DNA of 9,105 nucleotides from Clostridia bacterium. Its GTDB lineage: Bacteria; Bacillota; Clostridia; Oscillospirales; CAG-272. How positions within the stretch are numbered: position 1 is the stretch's first letter; every line of letters starts with the position of its first letter. Under the pieces are notes generated by a model. The model saw only the letters and a list, made by a program, of their open reading frames with translations, did not search any database and was not told the origin of the DNA. Positions 1 to 5,541 of the stretch are shown one piece after another. Made by a program: the position numbers and the translations under genes. Location: the NCBI GenBank assembly GCA_017395715.1, contig JAFQNZ010000108.1, forward strand, positions 1 to 9,105, written 5' to 3'.

Positions 1-2971
1 CGCCGAGGGGGTTGAGCACGATGTCAAGCGGAGTACCGTCGGGGAGGAACGGCATATCTTCCGGAGGAAGAATACGGGATACGACACCCTTGTTACCGTG
101 ACGGCCCGCCATCTTGTCACCGACGGAGATTTTTCTCTTCTGAGCGATATATACACGGACAACCTTATTGACTCCGGGAGGAAGCTCATCCTGATTTTCG
201 CGTGAAAAGACTTTGACATCGACAACGATACCCGACTCGCCGTGGGGCAGTCTGAGGGAGGTATCACGGACTTCTCTTGCCTTTTCTCCGAAGATTGCAC
301 GGAGGAGTCTTTCTTCCGCTGTAAGTTCTGTTTCACCCTTGGGTGTTACCTTACCAACGAGGATATCCCCTGCTCTGACCTCAGTACCCTTGAGGATGAT
401 ACCTTCTGCGTTGAGATACTTGAGTGCATCATCACCGACATTGGGGATCTCGCGGGTGATTTCTTCCGGACCGAGCTTGGTGTCTCTTGCTTCGTGCGAG
501 TATTCCTCAATGTGGATCGAGGTGTACATATCTTCACGAACCAAACGCTCATTCAAAAGAACGGCGTCTTCATAGTTATAGCCTTCCCAAGTCATAAAGC
601 CGATCAGGGCGTTCTTACCGAGTGCGATCTCGCCGCCTTCGGTTGCAGGGCCGTCGGCAATCACGCGGCCGGCATCAATATATTCGCCTTCATTGATAAT
701 GGGGCGCTGATTGATACAAGTACCCTGGTTGGTTCTCTTGAACTTGGTCAGACGGTATTCGTCTTTTCTGCCGCTGTCAGTGCGGATGATGATCTCATCG
801 GCAGTGACCTTTTCGGCAACGCCGGATTCACGGCATACGATCACGACGCCGGAATCAACAGCAGCTTTGTATTCCATACCTGTACCGACGATCGGGCTGT
901 CGCAGGTGAGAAGCGGCACTGCCTGCTTCTGCATGTTCGCACCCATCAGCGCACGGGAGTTGTCGTCGCTTTCCAGGAAAGGAATGTGAGAGGTTGCCAC
1001 AGACATAACCATCTTAGGCGAAACGTCCATGTAATCGGCAAGCTCCGCTTCGATCTCAAGGATCTCGGAACGGTGACGTGCGGTTACCTTCTTGTTGATG
1101 AAGCGTTTGTTTTCATCAAGGGGTTCGTTTGCCTGCGCGATAATGTAGTTGTCTTCCATATCGGCGGTCATGTATTCAATGGTATCCGAAACTCTGCCAC
1201 TTTCCTTGTCAATCTTACGGTAAGGTGCTTCAATAAAGCCGTACTCGTTGATCTTGGCATAGGTAGAAAGATAGGAGATCAGACCGATGTTAGGACCTTC
1301 GGGGGTCTCAATGGGGCACATTCTTCCGTAGTGCGTATAGTGAACGTCACGCACGTCGAAGGATGCACGGTCACGCGAAAGACCGCCGGGACCGAGAGCC
1401 GAAAGACGGCGCTTGTGGGTCAGCTCGGCAAGGGGGTTGTTCTGGTCCATGAACTGCGACAAAGGAGACGAGCCGAAGAAGTCACGGATGGCAGTCACAA
1501 TGGGTCTGATATTGATGAGCGCTTCGGGAGAAACCGAGTCGGTGTCCTGAATGGTCATGCGCTCTTTTACGATCTTATCCATTCTGGAGAAACCGATGCG
1601 GAGCTGGTTCTGCAGAAGCTCACCCACCGAACGCAAACGGCGGTTGCCGAGGTGGTCGCTGTCATCCACAGTACCGATACCGTGGGAGAGGGTGATAAGA
1701 TAGTTGATAGAAGCGAGAATGTCAGCTTTGGTGATGTGCTTGGGAGTGAGTTCCGCTACGCGGTCGCGGCAAGCCTTCAAAACAGCTTCCTTATCGTCGC
1801 CGCAAGCTTCGATGATTTCTTCAAGAACACTCTTAATAACCTTTTCCTTGATGCCAACAGACTTCAGATCGTAACCGAGAAGTGCTTCGGCAGGAATGGT
1901 GCCGTTCGAGAAGACCTTCACTTCTTCCCCGTGCTCGGAGAAAACGTACGCTTCGTTAACACCGTTAAATTCAATAGCAGCAGCAAGTTCAGCCGAAACC
2001 GTTTCGCCGTCCATAGCGAGAATTTCGCCTGTAATGGGGCTTGCGATCGGGCGAGCGAGAACCAAACCTTTGATACGGGTGGCAATCGACATCTTCTTGT
2101 TGAACTTGTAACGGCCAACGTTCGCAAGGTCATATCTCTTGGGATCAAAGAAGAGATTGTTAACCAAGGTTTCAGCCGATTCAACAAGCGGAGGCTCGCC
2201 GGGGCGAAGCTTTCTGTAAATTTCCTTGAGTGCTTCATCTCTTGCGGTAGAGCCGTTCTTTACAGCTTCGGCATTCATACCATCTTTTTCAACGGTAGCC
2301 TTTACCTTAACGTCTTCGCCGAAGAGCTCATAGATCTCAGCGTCGCTTCCGTTCGATTCGCTGAGTGCGCGAATCAGAACCGTAACCGGAATCTTTCTGT
2401 TTTTATCGATACGAACAGAGAATACGTCGTTGGCATCGGTTTCGTATTCAAGCCATGCACCTCTGTAAGGGATGACGGTGGCCATATACACCTTTTTGCC
2501 CGACTTGTCGATGGCACTGTCGTAGTACATACCGGGAGAACGTACGATCTGCGAGACCACAACGCGCTCTGCACCGTTGATGATGAAGGTACCGTTGTCT
2601 GTCATAAGCGGGAAATCGCCCATGAAGATTTCCTTTTCCTTCACTTCCTGTGTTTCCTTATTATAAAGGCGCACGGTAACTCTCAAAGGAGCCGCAAAGT
2701 TTACGTCGCGTTCTTTGCATTCTTCCTCGGGGTATTTGGGGCTTTTTTCATCGATGCTGTAATCCACAAATTCGATGAACAGGTTGCCGGAATAATCCAC
2801 GATCGGCGAAACGTCGCTGAGAACCTCTCTAAGACCTTCTTCAATAAACCATCTGTACGATTTCTTCTGTACATCAAGAAGGTTGGGAACACCGATTGCT
2901 TCGTCGATTTTGGCAAAGCTCATGCGCTGTTTTGTGCCGAGCATCACCGGCTTGACCGATAAATTTGCCAT
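1..2971 (-). CDS. rpoB: RNA polymerase beta subunit RpoB, N-terminal 990 residues (3' end outside window)
   Basis: Catalytic beta subunit of bacterial RNA polymerase. The ATG at 2969-2971 follows a GGAGG (2979-2983) by 7 nt and gives MANLSVKPVMLGTKQRMSF, a Clostridia-like N terminus. The frame is open to the left edge, so 990 of about 1200 residues are present. Landmarks: the fork/lobe motif GAERVVVSQIVRSPG; the rifampicin pocket SQFMDQNNPLAELTHKRR and RLSALGPGGLSRDRA (about residues 505-530), with D509, H519 and S524 matching the drug-sensitive E. coli residues D516, H526 and S531; CPIETPEGPNIGL; and GDKMAGRHGNKG (about residues 951-962) near the active site. No lineage-specific insertion is obvious. 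It has its own promoter about 310 nt upstream, and rplL is not immediately upstream. Only two TTA/TCA codons flank a stretch of 918 codons free of TTA, CTA and TCA, consistent with strong codon bias. rpoC presumably follows beyond the left edge (inference). Confidence 0.98.
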   Translation of the reverse strand, partial: MANLSVKPVMLGTKQRMSFAKIDEAIGVPNLLDVQKKSYRWFIEEGLREVLSDVSPIVDYSGNLFIEFVDYSIDEKSPKYPEEECKERDVNFAAPLRVTVRLYNKETQEVKEKEIFMGDFPLMTDNGTFIINGAERVVVSQIVRSPGMYYDSAIDKSGKKVYMATVIPYRGAWLEYETDANDVFSVRIDKNRKIPVTVLIRALSESNGSDAEIYELFGEDVKVKATVEKDGMNAEAVKNGSTARDEALKEIYRKLRPGEPPLVESAETLVNNLFFDPKRYDLANVGRYKFNKKMSIATRIKGLVLARPIASPITGEILAMDGETVSAELAAAIEFNGVNEAYVFSEHGEEVKVFSNGTIPAEALLGYDLKSVGIKEKVIKSVLEEIIEACGDDKEAVLKACRDRVAELTPKHITKADILASINYLITLSHGIGTVDDSDHLGNRRLRSVGELLQNQLRIGFSRMDKIVKERMTIQDTDSVSPEALINIRPIVTAIRDFFGSSPLSQFMDQNNPLAELTHKRRLSALGPGGLSRDRASFDVRDVHYTHYGRMCPIETPEGPNIGLISYLSTYAKINEYGFIEAPYRKIDKESGRVSDTIEYMTADMEDNYIIAQANEPLDENKRFINKKVTARHRSEILEIEAELADYMDVSPKMVMSVATSHIPFLESDDNSRALMGANMQKQAVPLLTCDSPIVGTGMEYKAAVDSGVVIVCRESGVAEKVTADEIIIRTDSGRKDEYRLTKFKRTNQGTCINQRPIINEGEYIDAGRVIADGPATEGGEIALGKNALIGFMTWEGYNYEDAVLLNERLVREDMYTSIHIEEYSHEARDTKLGPEEITREIPNVGDDALKYLNAEGIILKGTEVRAGDILVGKVTPKGETELTAEERLLRAIFGEKAREVRDTSLRLPHGESGIVVDVKVFSRENQDELPPGVNKVVRVYIAQKRKISVGDKMAGRHGNKGVVSRILPPEDMPFLPDGTPLDIVLNPLG

Positions 2972-3279
2972 GTTCAATCCTCCATTTTTCAGCAAATAAA
3001 TAGACCATACCCCAAAAAAGCCTCGTCTCGTTCACAAATAATTTACAATTTACCATTCTCACGGCATGCTGGTTACAGCCGATTTTGAAGGGCAGCCTGC
3101 AAAGAACGTAAACGACTAACAGCGTGATTCGGAATATGACCTTCCTGCTTTGCATATTTTCATCGGATCTTGTCGAAAACCCGCTTCAATCCTGTGCAAA
3201 CTTCCAATCCCTTCTGACCAAAAAAGAGGGTGGGAAATTGCGCCAAGCGCTAAAGTGGCATTCTATCCGATTATAAGTG
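2972..3279 (-). promoter_or_regulatory. Long 5' leader of rpoB, with predicted hairpins
   Basis: About 308 nt separate the predicted rpoB transcription start (near 3279) from its ATG. I see no supported gene in it. Visible RNA-level structures, read on the minus strand, are: a hairpin at 3209-3230 (CCCUCUUU/AGAAGGG, one bulged C); an 8-bp stem with CGAC loop at 3164-3183 (CGGGUUUU/AAGAUCCG, with G-U pairs); a small GGAA/UUCC hairpin at 3131-3145; and a small hairpin near 3061-3080 (CUG-UAAC-CAG inside CGG/CCG). A central UGCAAAG (3148-3154) can pair either with upstream UUUGCA (3195-3200) or with downstream CUUUGCA (3098-3104). No clear intrinsic terminator precedes rpoB. Structured rpoB leaders are known in lactic acid bacteria (the Lacto-rpoB motif); whether this one is related cannot be judged by eye. 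A regulatory role is inference. Confidence 0.55.
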
Positions 3280-3285
3280 TACCCT

Positions 3286-3314
3286 ACTATAGCACAGAAG
3301 GATTTTTTTGTCAA
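3286..3314 (-). promoter_or_regulatory. Strong sigma-A promoter for rpoB
   Basis: On the minus strand there is a perfect -35 TTGACA (3309-3314), a 17-bp spacer, and -10 TATAGT (3286-3291), one base from consensus. TGC directly before the -10 forms an extended -10 (TG-N). An A/T-rich tract (about 3318-3336) lies just upstream of the -35 and resembles an UP element. The start site should lie about 7 nt past the -10, near 3279. This is the best promoter in the window and implies that rpoB is transcribed independently of any rplJL operon. Confidence 0.9.
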
Positions 3315-3356
3315 GAGATTTTTAAAAATTTTTTTCAACTTTTTTTCAAAAAGGTA

Positions 3357-3388
3357 TTGCTTTTTGTTCCCAAACATGGTAGTATAAA
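3357..3388 (+). promoter_or_regulatory. Likely rpsT promoter
   Basis: The plus strand has TTGCTT (3357-3362), a 17-bp spacer and TAGTAT (3380-3385) preceded by TGG, an extended -10 arrangement. An overlapping alternative -10, TATAAA (3383-3388), is closer to consensus but has only CTTTTT at the matching -35 position. T/A-rich sequence lies immediately upstream. Either choice starts transcription near 3391-3396, giving a 5' UTR of only about 35-40 nt. Confidence 0.6.
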
Positions 3389-3405
3389 TAGGTATTTGAA
3401 TTTGA

Positions 3406-3432
3406 ACCTTGAATAAGGAGGTGGACAATTTG
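3406..3432 (+). promoter_or_regulatory. rpsT ribosome binding site with weak occluding hairpin and TTG start
   Basis: AAGGAGG (3415-3421) lies 8 nt before the TTG at 3430, which fixes the start. The same Shine-Dalgarno can fold back on the leader in two registers: CCUU/AAGG (3407-3410 with 3415-3418) and ACCU/AGGU (3406-3409 with 3419-3422). The pairing is short, so any effect on initiation is inference. Confidence 0.6.
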
Positions 3433-3708
3433 GCAAACGAAAAGAAGGTTAAGCTTGATTCCGCCAAGAAGAGAGTGATTACTTCCCAGACCAAGAATCT
3501 CAGAAACAGAATGTTCAAGTCTGCTTTCAAGACTCTCATCAAGAAGTATGAATCTACTGTTGCAAGCGGTGACAAGGAAGCTGCTACCGTACTTTACACC
3601 ATGGTCGTTAAGAAGACTGACCAGGCTGCTGCCAAAGGTATTATTCACGCGAATAATGCAGCAAGAAAGAAGAGCCGTTTCACAACCATGCTCAACGCAA
3701 TGGCATAA
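3430..3708 (+). CDS. rpsT: 30S ribosomal protein S20
   Basis: A primary-binding small-subunit protein that contacts 16S rRNA early in 30S assembly. The 92-residue product begins MANEKKVKLDSAKKR, carries the basic RNA-contacting segment KNLRNRMFKSAFKTLIKKYE, and ends with the family signature GIIHANNAARKKSRFTTMLN. E. coli S20 is 87 residues, so this is full length. The start is TTG at 3430, because the family begins MAN and AAGGAGG is correctly spaced; a GTG at 3421 overlaps the Shine-Dalgarno and is unlikely. E. coli rpsT also uses a UUG start and is feedback-controlled at translation, so the rare start codon may be functionally conserved. It is transcribed divergently from rpoB and followed by its own terminator, so it appears monocistronic. 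Confidence 0.97.
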   Translation: MANEKKVKLDSAKKRVITSQTKNLRNRMFKSAFKTLIKKYESTVASGDKEAATVLYTMVVKKTDQAAAKGIIHANNAARKKSRFTTMLNAMA

Positions 3709-3727
3709 GGCTTTATAACTGAACAGC

Positions 3728-3760
3728 AACAACCCGACGGAATCATCCGTCGGGTTGTTT
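3728..3760 (+). terminator. Intrinsic terminator after rpsT
   Basis: A perfect 14-bp stem (3728-3741 with 3746-3759; GC-rich core ACCCGACGGA) closes on an ATCA loop, 19 nt after the rpsT stop. The U-tract on the plus strand is short and interrupted (TTGTTTGCG). The minus-strand side, which would serve the converging 104-codon gene ending at 3783, is also T-poor. It probably acts in both directions between the convergent genes. Confidence 0.8.
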
Positions 3761-3782
3761 GCGTTATGCCCTATTCTTATTT

Positions 3783-4097
3783 TCAATAGGTTGCCGTCAG
3801 CGTAATATCTTCAAGATCAAGTTCCATAAAAACAAATCCGCGCCAAGCATCCATAAATGCCCTGCTCTGTGGATCATTTGACAAAGCCAAAGCACGAATC
3901 GATAAAAAGTAACCTTGCGGCAATTCTTTTTCTATCACCACCTGTGGTGACAGAATTTCAGAAAGCCACGTATAATCACCCTCTAAAAGTGACACCACAT
4001 TATTTCCGTTTTTTGAAAAATAAACCGTAAGCACCGCTACTTGTTCCGGCAAAACAATATGTTCTTTCACACCTGCACAGCAAAGATCAATTGTCAT
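3783..4097 (-). CDS. Unrecognised 104-residue protein, overlapping the XRE regulator gene
   Basis: I do not recognise this protein. The ATG at 4095-4097 lies 7 nt after GAGGTG (4105-4110) and gives MTIDLCCAGVKEHIVLPEQ. A TTG six bases further upstream is less well placed. The protein alternates short hydrophobic stretches with polar turns, as in a small beta-rich soluble domain. It has no signal peptide or membrane helix and is acidic near the C terminus (FMELDLEDITLTATY). Two adjacent cysteines (C6, C7) are the only ones. Its start lies 11 nt inside the 3' end of the XRE gene, which argues for translational coupling and a linked role, for example as a partner or ligand-sensing accessory of the regulator. 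That link is inference from position. The stop lies 23 nt from the terminator hairpin shared with rpsT. Confidence 0.8.
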   Translation of the reverse strand: MTIDLCCAGVKEHIVLPEQVAVLTVYFSKNGNNVVSLLEGDYTWLSEILSPQVVIEKELPQGYFLSIRALALSNDPQSRAFMDAWRGFVFMELDLEDITLTATY

Positions 4098-4599
4098 AAT
4101 CAATCACCTCAAGGGAGATACGGGCAGAAGCATCCGAGCCGGACTCCGCTTCCATAATACAGCCAACCGTACCGTTTTTGATCAATTCAATCGCCTCTTT
4201 GACAGAAGCTGCATCGTCACCAAAAAGCGATTCTAAGCCCCCCGTTTCTTCCGCCATGCGCAAAACAAGACTCACAGGGAAACGCAAGATCACCCTGCCT
4301 TTTTTATTCTGTGTTTCATCAGAAGCAAGTATTTTGAACACCAAAACCCGCTTTCCGTATTCATCGCTTAAGGCTTCCTTTACCGGCACCACAGCATCCT
4401 CTCCTTTAAAAAGAGCATCCATCGAAATGTCAAAAATCGCGGCAAGCTTTTGCAATCCATCGGGATCAGGATAGGAAAGATCGTTCTCCCATTTAGAAAC
4501 GGCTTGTGAGGTCACATTCATTTTTTCAGCAAGCCCCTCTTGTGTGATCCCCATCTTTTTGCGATAATAGGCAATATTTTGTCCAATGCTTTTTTTCAT
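4087..4599 (-). CDS. XRE-family transcriptional regulator with C-terminal sensor-like domain
   Basis: Predicted DNA-binding regulator of 170 residues. Residues 5-63 form an HTH_3/Cro-C1 domain: IGQNIAYYRKKMGITQEGLAEKM, then the recognition helix SQAVSKWE (31-38), then YPDPDGLQKLAAIFDISMDALF, typical of Firmicutes XRE proteins. Residues about 84-167 run VLVFKILASDE..RVILRFPVSLV..VKEAIELIKNGTVGCIMEAE..ISLEVI. This pattern resembles the small beta/alpha module found with DUF4097 and DUF2089-type proteins (P-L-x-L-V, then I-x-x-G-x-x-G-x-I-x-x-x-E). That assignment is from memory of the family pattern and is tentative. I chose the ATG at 4597-4599 because the HTH begins at once and AAAGGA lies upstream; an in-frame extension to 4701 would run through the promoter and add non-HTH sequence. 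The gene overlaps the downstream 104-codon gene by 11 nt. The target is unknown; autoregulation is plausible. Confidence 0.9.
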   Translation of the reverse strand: MKKSIGQNIAYYRKKMGITQEGLAEKMNVTSQAVSKWENDLSYPDPDGLQKLAAIFDISMDALFKGEDAVVPVKEALSDEYGKRVLVFKILASDETQNKKGRVILRFPVSLVLRMAEETGGLESLFGDDAASVKEAIELIKNGTVGCIMEAESGSDASARISLEVIDYDN

Positions 4600-4602
4600 T
4601 AT

Positions 4603-4621
4603 TGTATTTCCTTTCAATACA
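4603..4621 (-). promoter_or_regulatory. Hairpin presenting the XRE-gene ribosome binding site in its loop
   Basis: On the minus strand UGUAUU (4616-4621) pairs with AAUACA (4603-4608), leaving GAAAGGA, the Shine-Dalgarno, in the 7-nt loop just before the ATG at 4599. The stem is AU-only apart from one G-C pair, so it is weak and its role is uncertain. Confidence 0.3.
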
Positions 4622-4650
4622 GTATTCGTCACAGCGCCTTTGACAAGATC

Positions 4651-4721
4651 ATTGTAGCGTATCTTTCCTATAAAAACCATAGACAAACAGTTGTTTTTCA
4701 CTATTTTGACTCAACAGTTTG
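4651..4721 (-). promoter_or_regulatory. Putative XRE-gene promoter and operator-like inverted repeat
   Basis: A -10-like TACAAT (4651-4656, five of six consensus bases) lies about 50 nt before the start codon. The matching -35 position (TGGTTT, 4674-4679) is poor. Just upstream are two 10-bp arms, CAAACAGTTG (4684-4693) and CAACAGTTTG (4712-4721), which form an inverted repeat with one mismatch (11 bp counting the flanking A-T pair). They sit where a regulator could control the weak promoter, so an autoregulatory operator is possible (inference). Confidence 0.4.
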
Positions 4722-4736
4722 TTGTATTTTCAAAAA

Positions 4737-4766
4737 ACTCTTTGGTATCAATCAATACCAAAGAGT
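4737..4766 (-). terminator. Terminator of the ileS-lspA-rluD-tatD unit, overlapping the tatD 3' end
   Basis: A perfect 12-bp inverted repeat (4737-4748 with 4755-4766) has a 6-nt loop and is followed on the minus strand by TTTTTTG, a good U-tract. The 5' arm of the RNA stem is tatD coding sequence and the stop codon TGA begins in the loop. On the plus strand the same hairpin is followed by CTTTTTG, so it could also stop antisense transcription. Confidence 0.9.
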
Positions 4767-5524
4767 CTTTTTGCGTTTTCGGTTGTTTGATTGACGAAAT
4801 CCTCATACCCTACTCCGCGAAGCTCTGCCGCTTTTGCCGCGGTGTACTTCACGTAGCCCGAATGATTCATCTTGCCGCGCATCGGCACGGGCGAAAGATA
4901 GGGGCAATCGGTCTCCACCAAAATTCTGTCGGCAGGAATCGTCGGCACCACCTCGGCAAGGCGTGTGGCGTTCTTATAGGTGATCACACCCGAAAAAGAA
5001 ATATACCATCCGCGCTTGATGAGCTCCTTTGCCATTTCGGCGCTGCCCGAATAGGAGTGAAGCACACCGATTACGTTGGGATGGCGTAAGATCATATCCA
5101 TCGTCGCGCCGTGCGCTTCCCTGTCGTGAATGATCACAGGGAGCGAAAGCTTTTCGGCAAGTGCCATCTGTTTTTCAAAATAGAAAGCCTGCACCTCGGG
5201 CGAGGGATTGTCCTCCCAATAAAAGTCAAAGCCGATCTCACCAATGGCTTTCACCTTGGGGGATTTCGCAAGTGCTTCAATTTCACAAATTGCCGCATCA
5301 CGATCGCTGTATTCGCCGCAGTTCTGCGGATGAATACCAACCGCCGCGTAATAATTTGAAAACTTCGCCGCCGTTTCGATGGTAAAGCGCGAGGTCTCAC
5401 CGTTGACTGCCGCACCGAGAATGTAATCCACCTCGTTTGCGAGGAGATTCTCGATCAATTCAAAGCGACCGGTCTCGTTAAACTTATCATCATCGTAATG
5501 TGTGTGGGTATCGAAAAGCTTCAT
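4748..5524 (-). CDS. tatD: TatD-family metal-dependent hydrolase / DNase
   Basis: Predicted cytoplasmic TIM-barrel amidohydrolase-superfamily enzyme; characterised TatD proteins are metal-dependent DNases with 3'-5' exonuclease activity. The 258 residues match the usual length of about 260. The family motifs are all present: DTHTHYDD (5-12), GIHP (63-66), AIGEIGFDFY (93-102), VIIHDREA (130-137), HSYSGS (156-161) and ETDCPYLSP (204-212). Predicted metal ligands H7, H9, E96, H133, H156 and D206 are intact. The ATG at 5522-5524 follows AAGGAAG (5531-5537) by 6 nt. It lies 17 nt after the pseudouridine synthase stop, so it is the last gene of the ileS-lspA-rluD unit, with the terminator folded into its final codons. 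The true cellular substrate is not known from sequence; paralogues such as YcfH/YabD share the same motifs. Confidence 0.95.
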   Translation of the reverse strand: MKLFDTHTHYDDDKFNETGRFELIENLLANEVDYILGAAVNGETSRFTIETAAKFSNYYAAVGIHPQNCGEYSDRDAAICEIEALAKSPKVKAIGEIGFDFYWEDNPSPEVQAFYFEKQMALAEKLSLPVIIHDREAHGATMDMILRHPNVIGVLHSYSGSAEMAKELIKRGWYISFSGVITYKNATRLAEVVPTIPADRILVETDCPYLSPVPMRGKMNHSGYVKYTAAKAAELRGVGYEDFVNQTTENAKRLFGID

Positions 5525-5541
5525 AAAAAACTTCCTTAATA

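Noticed and set aside
1400..1473. Possible rifampicin-resistance allele in rpoB
   Set aside because: The key positions equivalent to E. coli D516, H526 and S531 are all wild type.
242..2962. Open frame of about 906 codons on the plus strand, antisense to rpoB
   Set aside because: It is the exact codon-for-codon antisense of rpoB, left open by codon bias. The translation has no recognisable family and lies wholly over a certain gene.
2874..3155. 93-codon minus-strand frame running through the rpoB leader into rpoB
   Set aside because: It overlaps the rpoB start in another frame, has no convincing Shine-Dalgarno, and the product resembles no known protein.
3227..3242. AGGGTGGGAAATTGCG, reminiscent of the T-box motif AGGGTGGNACCGCG
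   Set aside because: The second half does not match, it lies on the plus strand upstream of the rpsT promoter, and no specifier stem or terminator surrounds it.
4600..4701. In-frame N-terminal extension of the XRE regulator
   Set aside because: The extra 34 residues precede a complete HTH, overlap the likely promoter, and have no better ribosome binding site than the ATG at 4599.
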